Source of the DNA: Falsiroseomonas frigidaquae | GTDB taxonomy: Bacteria > Pseudomonadota > Alphaproteobacteria > Acetobacterales > Acetobacteraceae | DNA length: 64,000 nucleotides | Assembly (NCBI RefSeq): GCF_012163145.1 | Contig: NZ_JAAVTX010000002.1 | Coordinates: 682,001 to 746,000 of the forward strand | Direction: 5' to 3' | Shown: piece by piece, positions 26,298 through 34,687 of the stretch | How the letters are laid out: each line of letters opens with the position of its first letter | Position numbering within the stretch: the stretch's first letter is position 1 | Program-made: the position numbers and the translations under genes | The notes under the pieces: model-generated | Databases searched by the model: none | The model's input: the letters and a program-made list of their open reading frames with translations, nothing else | Told to the model about the DNA's origin: nothing

Positions 26298-27154
26298 CCG
26301 CGTCCGATGACCGCAGCGCCGAAGGGCGCGAAGGGCTGAATCGGCCGCAGGCGGACACCGCGTCCGATGACCGCAGCGCCGAAGGGCGCGAAGGGCTGCA
26401 CCGGCCGCGTCTGGACCACGGGGTCCTGGTCGTCACGGGCGCCGGTCGCGGCATCGGCGCGGCCATTGCCCGCGCCGCGGCAGCGGATGGCTGGAACGTG
26501 GTGGTGAATTTTACCCGCGATGCGGCCTCGGCCGAGGCCACCGTCGCGGCCATCACCGGCGCCGGCGGCCGCGCGCAGGCGGTGCAGGCGGATGTGCAGT
26601 CCGAGGCGGGCATCGAGGCGCTGTTCGCCGCCGCCGATGCCATCGGTCCCATCAAGGGCCTGGTGAACAATGCCGGCGGCAGCGCGGAGGCGAGGATCGC
26701 CGAGATCACCGCCGCCGACTACGACCGCATGATGGACGGCAACCTGCGCACCACCGTCTTCTGTTCCTCCGCGGCGGTGCGGCGCATGGCGACGGATCGC
26801 GGCGGCCAGGGCGGCGTCATCGTCAATATCGGCTCGCGCGCCTCCGTGCTCGGCGGGCAGCCGGGGCGCGTGATGTACGCGGCGGCGAAGGGCGCGGTGG
26901 ATGGGTTCACCGCGGGCCTCGCCAATGAGGTGGGGAAACTCGGCATCCGGGTCTGCTGCGTGCGGCCGGGCGTGATCCGCACCGAAAGCCACGAGGCGCG
27001 CGCCGGCGCCGACCGGCTGAAGGCGATGACCTCGGCCATCGCACTCGGACGGCCCGGCGAGCCGGAGGAGGTGGCGAGCCTGGTCGCTTTCCTGCTCTCG
27101 CCCGGCGCCGCCTACATGACCGGCACGCTGGTGGATATCGGCGGCGGTCGCTGA
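26294..27154 (+). CDS. Short-chain dehydrogenase/reductase with duplicated N-terminus
   Basis: This 286-residue SDR begins at a GTG overlapping the BKACE stop. The core has the NAD(P) motif VTGAGRGIGAA, NNAGG, and the catalytic YAAAK with a serine upstream. It ends PGAAYMTGTLVDIGGG, the usual length being about 250. The extra 40 residues at the front are a duplicated 20-residue unit, TASDDRSAEGREGLNRPQAD and a near copy, encoded by a 60-bp tandem repeat. That extension is unlike SDRs and looks like inserted repeat DNA kept in frame. The core could instead start downstream, but no good start is visible. Confidence 0.85.
   Translation: MTASDDRSAEGREGLNRPQADTASDDRSAEGREGLHRPRLDHGVLVVTGAGRGIGAAIARAAAADGWNVVVNFTRDAASAEATVAAITGAGGRAQAVQADVQSEAGIEALFAAADAIGPIKGLVNNAGGSAEARIAEITAADYDRMMDGNLRTTVFCSSAAVRRMATDRGGQGGVIVNIGSRASVLGGQPGRVMYAAAKGAVDGFTAGLANEVGKLGIRVCCVRPGVIRTESHEARAGADRLKAMTSAIALGRPGEPEEVASLVAFLLSPGAAYMTGTLVDIGGGR
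26297..26408. repeat. 60-bp tandem duplication inside the SDR 5' end
   Basis: The 42 bp at 26297-26338 recur exactly at 26357-26398, and CGGCCGC follows in both. The period is 60 bp, a multiple of three, so the reading frame is kept. Each unit contains GCGCCGAAGGGCGCGAAGG-type self-complementary sequence, which suggests a mobile or slipped repeat. Confidence 0.9.
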
Positions 27155-27332
27155 GGCCGCGAGAGACGGCGCAGCCCGCCTCACCCGCGTCGGCCTGGCG
27201 CATCGCGCCAAGCCTGCGCAGCCCTCTCCGCCGACAGGGGGAGAGGGTCCGGGTGAGGGGGCGGCGGAGGATCAAGACAAACCAGGCCGGAAAACCGGCC
27301 ACCCCATGACGTCCAAGGGAGAATCCAGGAAG
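27155..27332. other. Intergenic spacer with hairpins
   Basis: This 178-bp gap separates the SDR from the Bug receptor. It holds CCCTCTCC facing GGGGAGAGGG around 27222-27247 and a perfect hairpin GGCCGG-AAAA-CCGGCC at 27285-27300. Neither is followed by a T run, so they are not convincing terminators. An in-frame ATG at 27306 could extend the next gene by nine residues. Confidence 0.5.
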
Positions 27333-28328
27333 ATGACCATCCAGACCACCCGCCGAAGCCTGCTCGGCGCAGCCCTCGCCACCCCCGCGCTGCTCGCCGG
27401 CACCGCCCGCGCGCAATCCGCCTGGCCCGGCGGCCAGCCCATCACCCTCGTCATCCCCTTCGCCCCTGGCGGCCCCACCGATGCGGTCGGCCGCATGCTG
27501 GCGGAAGCGATGTCGCGCGACCTCGGCGTCAATGTCGTGGCGCAGAATGTCGGCGGCGCCGGCGGCACCATCGGCGTGAACCGCGTGGCCCAGGCGCGGC
27601 CGGATGGCCACACCATCCTGCTGCACAATATCGGCATGTCCACCGCGCCGACGCTGTATCGCCGCCTGCCCTACAACCCGCTGACCGCCTTCGAGATGCT
27701 GGGCCTGGTCACCGCCACCCCGATGGTCTGGCTGACCCGCCCCGATTTCCCCGCCGCCAATTTCGGCGAGATGATCCGCCTGATCCGCGAGGGCGGGGAG
27801 CGCATCAACCTCGGCAATGCCGGCCTCGGCTCCGCCAGCCAGCTCTGCGGCACGCTGCTGCAGGCCAGCCTCGGCACGCGCTTCACCACCGTGTCCTTCG
27901 CCGGATCGGGCCCGATCTATCCGGAGCTGATGGCCAATCGCCTCGACATCTATTGCGACCAGACCACCAGCGCGATTCCCTTCATCCAGGCTGGCCAGAT
28001 CAAGGCGCTGGCCGTCACCACGCCCGCGCCGCTGCCCGCCGTTCCCGGCGTGCCCACCGCCGTCCAGGGCGGCCTGCCGGGCTTCGAGGTCGCGATCTGG
28101 CACGGCCTCTACGCGCCGGCCGGCACGCCGAAGCCGGTGCAGGACCGGCTGAACGCCGCGCTGCGCTTCGCGCTCGCCGATCCGCGGGTGGTCGAGCGCA
28201 TGACCGGCCTCGGCAGCCCGCCGGAGCCCGTCTCGCGCCAGAATGGCGAGGTGCATCGCGCCCACCTGGCCGCCGAGATCGAGCGCTGGCGCCCGATCCT
28301 GCAGGCCGCCGGCCAGTTCGCGGACTGA
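27333..28328 (+). CDS. Bug-family solute receptor
   Basis: This 331-residue periplasmic binding protein is of the tripartite tricarboxylate transporter receptor type. It starts with an export signal carrying two arginines (TTRRSLLGAALATPALLAG...ARAQ). The Bug motifs VIPFAPGGPTDAVGRM and NVGGAGGTIG follow. The ATG at 27333 is chosen because AGGAAG and GGGAGA lie just upstream. No tctA or tctB is nearby, which is common for Bug receptors. It may bind an aromatic or dicarboxylic acid handled by this operon. Confidence 0.9.
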   Translation: MTIQTTRRSLLGAALATPALLAGTARAQSAWPGGQPITLVIPFAPGGPTDAVGRMLAEAMSRDLGVNVVAQNVGGAGGTIGVNRVAQARPDGHTILLHNIGMSTAPTLYRRLPYNPLTAFEMLGLVTATPMVWLTRPDFPAANFGEMIRLIREGGERINLGNAGLGSASQLCGTLLQASLGTRFTTVSFAGSGPIYPELMANRLDIYCDQTTSAIPFIQAGQIKALAVTTPAPLPAVPGVPTAVQGGLPGFEVAIWHGLYAPAGTPKPVQDRLNAALRFALADPRVVERMTGLGSPPEPVSRQNGEVHRAHLAAEIERWRPILQAAGQFAD

Positions 28329-28335
28329 ACGCGCC

Positions 28336-29337
28336 ATGCCCCGCATCACACGGAGAAGCGCGATGACCCTGGCCGCAGCCCTGGCGGCCGGCGCCGCCCA
28401 GACGCAGACGCAAGCACAGGCGCAAGCGCTGGCGAAGCTGAACGTGGTGGCCTTCGCCGGCGCCTCCAACCTGGCGATCTGGGCCGGCCAGCAGCAGGGC
28501 ATCTTCGCCCGGCATGGGCTGGAGGTGGCGCTGGAGCTGACGCCGAATTCGCGCGCCATGGCGTCCGACCTCTATTCGGGGAAGTACGACCTGGCGCTGA
28601 CTTCGGTCGACAACATCGTCGCCTACAACGAGGGCCAGGGCGAGGCGCGGCTGCCGGGTCCATCCGACTTCACCGCCTTCTTCGGCGTCGATGACGGCAT
28701 GCTCTCCGTCATGGCGGCGGCGGATGTGCCGGATCTCGCGGCGCTGCGGGGCAAGGTGGTGTCGGTGGACGCCATGACGACCGGCTTCGCCTTCGTGCTG
28801 CGCGAAGTGCTGGGCCAGGCCGGCATCGCCGACCAGGTGGAATGGGTCGCCGTCGGCGGCGGCGCGCAACGGCTGGCGGCGCTGCTGGAGGGCAAGCAGG
28901 CGGCCACCCTGCTGAACACGCCGCTGGATCTCGCGGCGGAGGCCCGCGGCTTCCGGCGCCTGGCCCGTGGGCGGGATGCGGTCGGCGCCTACCAGGGCAT
29001 CGTCGCCGCCGCGCGGCGCGGCACGCTGGCGGCGAAGCGGGACCAGCTCATCGGCTTCACGCGTGGTTTCCGCGAAAGCCTGGTGTGGCTCGATGCCAAC
29101 CGCGCCGAGGCGGCGGGCATCCTCACCGCGCGGGCCAATATGCCGCCGCCGGTCGCCGCCCGCGCCGCCACGGCGCTGCTGGATCCGGAACGCGGCATCT
29201 TCCGCGACCTGCGGATCGACGAGGCCGGGCTGCGCACGGTGCTGCGCCTGCGCAGCAAATACGCGCAGCCGCAGAAGGAACTGACCGACATCGCGCGCTA
29301 TATCGACCCTTCGATCCGCGCGGCGACCTTCGGCTGA
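28336..29337 (+). CDS. ABC transporter substrate-binding protein (SsuA/NitT-TauT type)
   Basis: This 333-residue periplasmic receptor has a twin-arginine-like start (ITRRSAMTLAAALAAGAA), a low-complexity QTQTQAQAQA linker and then the NMT1/SsuA fold (LAIWAGQQQGIFARHGLEVAL). That fold is used for sulfonates, nitrate, thiamine precursors and aromatic acids. It lies 7 bp after the Bug gene. Neither its permease nor its ATPase is in the window, so it must work with components encoded elsewhere or act as a sensor. Its stop directly abuts the convergent next gene. Confidence 0.85.
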   Translation: MPRITRRSAMTLAAALAAGAAQTQTQAQAQALAKLNVVAFAGASNLAIWAGQQQGIFARHGLEVALELTPNSRAMASDLYSGKYDLALTSVDNIVAYNEGQGEARLPGPSDFTAFFGVDDGMLSVMAAADVPDLAALRGKVVSVDAMTTGFAFVLREVLGQAGIADQVEWVAVGGGAQRLAALLEGKQAATLLNTPLDLAAEARGFRRLARGRDAVGAYQGIVAAARRGTLAAKRDQLIGFTRGFRESLVWLDANRAEAAGILTARANMPPPVAARAATALLDPERGIFRDLRIDEAGLRTVLRLRSKYAQPQKELTDIARYIDPSIRAATFG

Positions 29338-30111
29338 CTATCGGCCGGTGGCGAAGCTGTAGCTGAGATAGGCGGCCAGGCGCAGGCGGGGTGAATCGCG
29401 GTTCAGCCCGGCGCCGGCCGTCAGGCCGACGCTGGTGGAATCGCTGATGCTGCGGATGAAGCCGGCTTCCACCAGGCTGAAGTCGCGATCGCCCTCGTCC
29501 TGCGTCTGCTGCGAATAGGCGGCGACCAGCACAGTCTCCGGGTTCACCACATGGCTGACGGCGGCGCCGGCCAGCCAGCCCGTGCGGCGCTCACCCGGCT
29601 CCGGGTCCAGCGTGGCCAGGAAGCCGGCGTTCAGGTGCAGCCCCCAGCTGCCGGGACCCTCGCCGGTGACCCAGGTGGTCGCCGCGACCAGGCTGGTGCC
29701 GGTGCCGCCATGGCCCGGCCCGTAGGGCACGGTGGCGCCGAGGCTGAGCGACACCGTCGGCAGCAGGCCCTCCTGGTCCGCCAGCCGCGCCGTCAGCGCC
29801 GGGCCGATGCTGCCCTGGTTCACGCCGGAACCATTGCCGAAGCCGTAATCGGTGCCGAGGCTGAGTTCGAGCCGGTCATTCAGCCCGTATTTCAGCGTCG
29901 GTGCCGGCCGGAAATCCTCCCGTCCGCCCCGCGCGCGCTCATAGCCGAAGACGCCCTCGACGGTGAATTCACCGGCGCCGGAGGTATAGGCATCGCCCAC
30001 CGAGAAGGGCGCGCCGGCGCCGGGCGTGGTGCCTTCCTGCGCCCGGGCGGCGGCCGGCAGCAGCAGGGCCGCCGCGACGAACAGGATGGGCGTGGTGCGG
30101 GAAGCGCGCAT
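29338..30111 (-). CDS. Probable outer-membrane beta-barrel protein (phenol-degradation MetA-like)
   Basis: This 257-residue protein has a Sec signal (TTPILFVAAALLLPAAARAQ) followed by repeating amphipathic strands with aromatic and glycine residues. It ends RLAAYLSYSFATGR, typical of an outer-membrane barrel. The pattern resembles the Phenol_MetA_deg family found beside aromatic catabolic genes. The start at 30111 is the ATG directly ahead of the signal peptide. Transport of hydrophobic compounds is possible, but the family has no proven function. Confidence 0.65.
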   Translation of the reverse strand: MRASRTTPILFVAAALLLPAAARAQEGTTPGAGAPFSVGDAYTSGAGEFTVEGVFGYERARGGREDFRPAPTLKYGLNDRLELSLGTDYGFGNGSGVNQGSIGPALTARLADQEGLLPTVSLSLGATVPYGPGHGGTGTSLVAATTWVTGEGPGSWGLHLNAGFLATLDPEPGERRTGWLAGAAVSHVVNPETVLVAAYSQQTQDEGDRDFSLVEAGFIRSISDSTSVGLTAGAGLNRDSPRLRLAAYLSYSFATGR

Positions 30112-30175
30112 CCCAGGGGTTCCCTCTTCTGCTGGCTGCCCCGGTGTAACCGCCGGGCGGGCCGTGGGTTGCGCG

Positions 30176-31234
30176 CTACCTTTCACACCGCAGCAGCACC
30201 GTCGAGCGGTTGGCGATGTCGCCGACATCCGCCGCGCTGCGATCGGCGCCGCTGCTCTGCGCGGCCTGGAAGGCGTGGCCGGCGCGGCGCAGGAAGGCCT
30301 GGGCTGCCTCCCCCTTCACGGCGAAGTTCACATTGTCCACGTTCTGCACGCGGCGGCTGTCCAGCTTCGCCACCACCACGCCGACCACATGGCCCTGCAT
30401 GTCCAGCAGCGGACCGCCGGAATTGCCGGGCTGCACCTCCGCGCTGATCTGATAGGTGTTCTGGTCGTTGCGCAGCCCGCCCAGCGCGTTGATCTCGCCG
30501 CGGGTCAGCTTCGGGTCGGCGGAGAGCAGGCCGCTGAGCGGGAAGCCGTAGGCGACCACGCCCTCCCCACGCCGCACGGCCGGGCCGGCGCGGAAGGACA
30601 GCGCCGGGCCGGGATTGCCCGGAATGTGGAGGATGGATAGGTCCAGCGCCCGGTCCACCTGCGCCGGCGGCACGGCGGCCAGCCAGCGGCCATCCGGCGT
30701 GCGCGCCAGGATGCGGTCGCAGCCATCGACCACATGCTGGTTGGTCAGCACCCGGTCCGGCGCCACGACGAAGCCGGTCCCGGTGGAAACCCGCCGCGCC
30801 TGGGCATTCGGCCGCGCCTGCGCCACGCCGGGGACTGGCGTGGGCGTGGTGATGATGCCCGGCGGCGCGGCGGCCACGGCGGTGTACAGCTCGACCCGCG
30901 GCGTGGCGCAGATGTCCTGGTTGCGTGCCAGGGCCTCCCGCCCATCGGCCAGCACCAGGCGCACATCGAACCGGCAGCCGGCGGCGGCGTTCGGGCGCAT
31001 GGCGAAGGCGGCGTTGTTCGGCAGCGGGCCGCGGTTCAGCAGGTTGCCGCCCCAATCCGTCCGGCCGCTGCGCACCGCGTGCAGGGCGGTGGCTGGCTGG
31101 CCGGTGCGGTTGACGATGCGCACCGGCCAATCCTGCGCCGGAGCTGCGGCCGGGCTCTGGGCCGGGGCCGGGGTGGGGCCGAGCACCGGCAGCAGCCAGG
31201 CCAGGAGAAGGGCGACGCGCAGTCTTTGGGGCAT
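30176..31234 (-). CDS. Secreted trypsin-like serine protease
   Basis: This 352-residue protein has a signal peptide (LRVALLLAWLLPVLGPTPAPA), an N-terminal domain of about 110 residues and a chymotrypsin-fold domain. The catalytic triad is visible as His167 (TNQHVVDG), Asp198 (RALDLSIL) and Ser272 (PGNSGGPLL). It resembles HtrA proteases but lacks a PDZ domain. It probably acts in the periplasm. It is divergent from copA across a 163-bp gap. The start at 31234 places the signal at the N-terminus. Confidence 0.88.
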   Translation of the reverse strand: MPQRLRVALLLAWLLPVLGPTPAPAQSPAAAPAQDWPVRIVNRTGQPATALHAVRSGRTDWGGNLLNRGPLPNNAAFAMRPNAAAGCRFDVRLVLADGREALARNQDICATPRVELYTAVAAAPPGIITTPTPVPGVAQARPNAQARRVSTGTGFVVAPDRVLTNQHVVDGCDRILARTPDGRWLAAVPPAQVDRALDLSILHIPGNPGPALSFRAGPAVRRGEGVVAYGFPLSGLLSADPKLTRGEINALGGLRNDQNTYQISAEVQPGNSGGPLLDMQGHVVGVVVAKLDSRRVQNVDNVNFAVKGEAAQAFLRRAGHAFQAAQSSGADRSAADVGDIANRSTVLLRCER

Positions 31235-31360
31235 GGCGCAACGGTGTCGCCCCGGCACCGCGCGTCGTCAACCGATGTCACAAACCTGCGCTGGATCAAT
31301 GAAGCCGCCACCGCGGGCCGGCATCCTTGCGGCGTGCTCCGGCGATCATCCCGCCGGGTC

Positions 31361-31391
31361 TTGACCTTCCCATACTGGGAAACACCATCTT
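31361..31391 (+). promoter_or_regulatory. CueR-type promoter of copA
   Basis: TTGACC (31361-31366) and CATCTT (31386-31391) are separated by 19 bp, the stretched spacing used by MerR-family activators. The spacer holds the palindrome TTCCCATACTGGGAA (31367-31381), close to the known CueR site of copA promoters. The ATG of copA begins 6 bp after the -10 box, so the transcript is probably leaderless or nearly so. Confidence 0.8.
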
Positions 31392-31397
31392 CGCTGA

Positions 31398-33854
31398 ATG
31401 GAACACCAGCCCCAGATGCCCGAGGCCTCGCCTCAGACCCTTCCCCGCCTGTCCCTGCCGATCGAGGGGATGACCTGCGCGAGCTGCGCCGGGCGTGTGG
31501 AACGTGCGCTGCTCGCCGTGCCCGGCACGGTGGAGGCCCGCGTGAACCTGGCCTCCGAACGGGCGCAGGTGCAGGGCAGCGCGCCGGTGGAGGCGCTGGC
31601 CGCCGCGGTGCAGCGCGCCGGCTATGTGGTGCCGGAGACGCAGCGCCGCATCGGGGTGGAGGGCATGACCTGCGCCAGCTGTGCCGGCCGCGTCGAGCGG
31701 GCGCTGGCCGCGGTGCCGGGGGTGGCCTCCGCCTCGGTCAACCTCGCCTCGGAACAGGCGACGCTGCGGCTGCTGCTGCCGGTGGAGGACAGCGTGCTGG
31801 CCGCCGCGCTGGCCCGCGCCGGCTACCGCCTTGCCGCGACGCCGGAGGATGGCGCGGCGGAGGAAGCGGCGGCGACCGCGAAGCTCTCCGCCCAGCGGCG
31901 CGACCTGCTGGTGGCGGCGCTGCTGGCGGCGCCCTTCCTGGCCGGCATGGTGGGCATGGGGCTGGGCCAGGACTGGATGCCGAATGGCTGGGTCCAGCTC
32001 GCGCTGGCCCTGCCCATGCAGTTCTGGTTCGGCGCCCGCTTCTACCGCGCCGGCTGGGCGGCACTGCGCGCCGGCACCGGCAACATGGACCTGCTGGTCG
32101 CCATCGGCACCTCCGCCGCCTTCGGCCTGTCCCTGGTGCTGCTGCTGCAGCATGGCGGCGGGCACAGTCACGCCCAAGGGGACATGCTGTACTTCGAGGC
32201 GGCGGTCGTCGTCATCCTGTTCGTGATGCTCGGCAAGCACCTGGAAGCCCGCGCCCGCCGCGGCACCGGCGCCGCGCTGCGCGCCCTGCTCGACCTGCGC
32301 CCCCGCACCGCCCGCCTGCTGGCCGAGGATGGCACGGAGCGCGAGGTACCGGCGGCATCCCTGGTGGTAGGCGACGTGGTGGTGCTGCGCCCGGGGGAAA
32401 GCGTGCCGGTGGACGGCACGGTGGAACAGGGCGAGGCCGGCGTCGATGAAAGCGCGCTGACCGGCGAAAGCCGCCCGGTGGAAAAGGCGCCCGGTGCGAA
32501 GCTGTCCACCGGTACACTGGTGCTGGATGGCCGCCTGGTGCTGCGCGCCACGGCGGTGGGCGGCGATACCACGCTGGCCCGCGTCGCCGCGCTCGTCTCC
32601 GCCGCCCAGGCCAGCCGCGCCCCGGTGCAGAAGCTGGTGGACCGGGTGGCGGCGGTCTTCGTGCCCGTCGTCATCCTGATCGCCGCCGGCACGCTGGGCT
32701 ACTGGCTGCTGGCGGGCGCGGGGGTGGAGGCGGCGCTGCTGCATGCGGTGGCGGTGCTGGTCATCGCCTGCCCCTGCGCGCTCGGCCTGGCCACGCCGGC
32801 CGCCATCATGGCCGGCACCGGGGCAGCCGCCCGCGCCGGCATCCTGGTTCGCGATGCGGAGGCGATCGAGCGCGGCCAGAGCATCACGCTGGTCGCCTTC
32901 GACAAGACGGGCACGCTGACCGAGGGCCAGCCGCGCCTGGCCGCCCTGCACCCCGCGAAGGGCATGGAGAGGCACAAGCTGCTGAACCTGGCCGCCGCCT
33001 TGCAGGCCGGCTCCGAACATCCTCTCGCCCGTGCCGTGCTGGCCGCGCAACGCCAGGAGGCAGGCGTCATCCCCGCCGTCACCGGCTTCCGCGCCCTGCC
33101 CGGGCGCGGCGTGGAGGCGATGGTTGAGGGCCAGCGCCTGGTGCTCGGCTCGCCCCGCATGCTGGCCGAATCCGGGCTGGAGGCGCGGGAGCTGGCCGAA
33201 TGGGGCCGTGCCGAGGCCACCGCCGGGCGCAGCCTCGCCTGGCTGCTGGCGCCCCAGGCTGGCCAGGTGCTCGGCCTGCTGGCCTTCGAGGATGCGCTGA
33301 AGCCGCAGGCCGCCGGCGCCGTGCAGGCGTTGCGCGACCTGAAGGTGGAGGTCGCCATGCTGTCCGGCGACAGCCCCGCCGCCGCGCAGGCCGCCGCCCG
33401 TGCGCTCGGCATCACCCGGGTCGAATCCGAGGTGCTGCCGCAGCACAAGCTGGAGGCCATCGAGGCCTGGCGCCGCGACGGCGCCCGCGTCGCCATGGTC
33501 GGCGATGGCGTGAACGACGCACCGGCCCTGGCCGCCGCCGATCTCGGCATCGCCATGGGCACCGGCACCGATGTCGCCATGGCGGCGGCCGGAATCACCC
33601 TGATGCGGGGGGACCCGGCGCTGGTGCCGGCGGCCCTCGACATCACCCGTCGAACCTACCGCAAGCTGCAGGAGAATTTGGCATGGGCCTTCGCATACAA
33701 CCTGCTCGGCATCCCATTGGCGGCGGCCGGGCTGCTGTCGCCGCCCTTGGCGGGGGCGGCGATGGCGCTGTCCTCGGTCTCGGTCCTGACCAACGCGCTG
33801 CTGCTGTCCCGCTGGCGGCCGGCAAAGCCAGGGGCACAGGCCTCCCGCGCGTGA
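31398..33854 (+). CDS. copA: Copper-exporting P1B-type ATPase CopA
   Basis: This 818-residue inner-membrane pump exports Cu(I) with ATP. Two heavy-metal domains carry GMTCASCAGRVERAL (Cys27/Cys30 and Cys92/Cys95). Eight membrane helices follow. The metal-transport motif is Cys458-Pro-Cys460 (CPCALGLATP), the phosphorylated aspartate is in DKTGTLT near residue 502, and GDGVND is near 702. An HG-rich loop GGGHSHAQGD lies between helices. The ATG has no ribosome-binding site and lies almost at the predicted transcript start. CueR and CopZ follow in one overlapping operon. Confidence 0.97.
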   Translation: MEHQPQMPEASPQTLPRLSLPIEGMTCASCAGRVERALLAVPGTVEARVNLASERAQVQGSAPVEALAAAVQRAGYVVPETQRRIGVEGMTCASCAGRVERALAAVPGVASASVNLASEQATLRLLLPVEDSVLAAALARAGYRLAATPEDGAAEEAAATAKLSAQRRDLLVAALLAAPFLAGMVGMGLGQDWMPNGWVQLALALPMQFWFGARFYRAGWAALRAGTGNMDLLVAIGTSAAFGLSLVLLLQHGGGHSHAQGDMLYFEAAVVVILFVMLGKHLEARARRGTGAALRALLDLRPRTARLLAEDGTEREVPAASLVVGDVVVLRPGESVPVDGTVEQGEAGVDESALTGESRPVEKAPGAKLSTGTLVLDGRLVLRATAVGGDTTLARVAALVSAAQASRAPVQKLVDRVAAVFVPVVILIAAGTLGYWLLAGAGVEAALLHAVAVLVIACPCALGLATPAAIMAGTGAAARAGILVRDAEAIERGQSITLVAFDKTGTLTEGQPRLAALHPAKGMERHKLLNLAAALQAGSEHPLARAVLAAQRQEAGVIPAVTGFRALPGRGVEAMVEGQRLVLGSPRMLAESGLEARELAEWGRAEATAGRSLAWLLAPQAGQVLGLLAFEDALKPQAAGAVQALRDLKVEVAMLSGDSPAAAQAAARALGITRVESEVLPQHKLEAIEAWRRDGARVAMVGDGVNDAPALAAADLGIAMGTGTDVAMAAAGITLMRGDPALVPAALDITRRTYRKLQENLAWAFAYNLLGIPLAAAGLLSPPLAGAAMALSSVSVLTNALLLSRWRPAKPGAQASRA

Positions 33855-33862
33855 ACCAGGGG

Positions 33863-34255
33863 ATGAATATCGGCGAGGCCGCCGCCGGCTCCGGCGTCTC
33901 GGCAAAGATGATCCGCCACTATGAGGCGATCGGTCTCATCGAGGCGACGCGCCGGCCGAACGGCTATCGCAGCTACGGCCCGCAGGACGTGGCGGTGCTG
34001 CGCTTCATCCGCCATGCGCGGGACCTCGCCTTCCCGCTGGAGGATATCCGCCGGCTGCTGGCGCTGTGGCGCGACCGGTCGCGGGCCAGCGCCGATGTGA
34101 AGCAGATGGCGCTGGACCATGTGGCGGCGCTGGAGAGCAAGGCGGCCTCGCTGCAGGCGGTGGCTGACAGCCTTCGCCACCTGGCGCAGCATTGCAACGG
34201 CGACGACCGGCCGGATTGCCCGATCATCGCGGAGCTGGAGGGCATACGGGAGTGA
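33863..34255 (+). CDS. cueR: Copper-responsive MerR regulator CueR
   Basis: This 130-residue regulator has the MerR helix-turn-helix (NIGEAAAGSGVSAKMIRHYEAIGLI), a dimerisation helix and the CueR Cu(I) site. The two metal cysteines are Cys111 and Cys119 in HCNGDDRPDCPII. The start MNIGEAA is normal for CueR. An in-frame GTG at 33851 overlaps the copA stop and would add four residues. It activates copA from the site at 31361-31391 when copper is high, and since it is in the same transcript it amplifies its own expression. Confidence 0.93.
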   Translation: MNIGEAAAGSGVSAKMIRHYEAIGLIEATRRPNGYRSYGPQDVAVLRFIRHARDLAFPLEDIRRLLALWRDRSRASADVKQMALDHVAALESKAASLQAVADSLRHLAQHCNGDDRPDCPIIAELEGIRE

Positions 34256-34449
34256 CCGAGGAATTGAAGGTTGCCGGGATGACCTGCGGTCACTGCGTGC
34301 GCGCAGTGACCCAGGCGATCCAGGCGCGCGACCCGCAGGCGCGGGTGCAGGTGGACCTGCCCGGCGGGCTGGTCCGCGCCGAGACCAGCCTGGACCGCGC
34401 CGAACTGGCCGCGCTGGTGACGGCAGAGGGCTACGCCGTCACCGGCTGA
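34252..34449 (+). CDS. copZ: Copper chaperone CopZ (HMA domain)
   Basis: This 65-residue single-domain protein carries the copper motif GMTCGHC (Cys12, Cys15) in a heavy-metal-associated fold and would deliver Cu(I) to CopA in the cytoplasm. It begins with a GTG that overlaps the CueR stop (GTGA). Its stop codon lies inside the first unit of the tandem repeat that follows. The copA-cueR-copZ order makes a complete copper-efflux operon. Confidence 0.92.
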   Translation: MTEELKVAGMTCGHCVRAVTQAIQARDPQARVQVDLPGGLVRAETSLDRAELAALVTAEGYAVTG

Positions 34450-34636
34450 GCCGCCTCCGGCGCAGGGGCTGAGCGCGCCTCCAGCGCAAGGGCTGAGCGC
34501 GCCTCCAGCGCAAGGGCTGAGCGCGCCTCCAGCGCAAGGGCTGAGCGCGCCTCCAGCGGACGGGTTGACTGCCTCCGGCCCAGGGGGGCTGAGCGCGCCT
34601 TCGGCGAAAGGGCTGACCGCGCCTCGGGCGCAACGC
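34446..34636. repeat. 24-bp tandem repeat after copZ, eight units
   Basis: Eight head-to-tail units of 23-24 bp start at 34446, 34469, 34493, 34517, 34541, 34565, 34589 and 34613. Each begins CTGAGCGCGCCTCC or a close variant and ends in a G run. Units 2-4 are identical; the outer units are more diverged. The first unit includes the copZ stop codon. There are no unique spacers, so this is not a CRISPR array. Copy number is likely variable between strains. Confidence 0.92.
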
Positions 34637-34687
34637 CCCGCCCCGCCCCGCGTTGGGCCCGCTCAACCGGCAGGCGGGCGCGTGAAG

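Noticed and set aside
27222-27300. Intrinsic terminator between the SDR and Bug genes
   Set aside because: The hairpins are not followed by a T run.
31296-33905. A minus-strand open frame of 869 codons opposite copA
   Set aside because: copA is unmistakable on the plus strand, and this frame has shadow composition.
34446-34636. Possible CRISPR array
   Set aside because: The units abut without unique spacers, and no cas gene is in the window.
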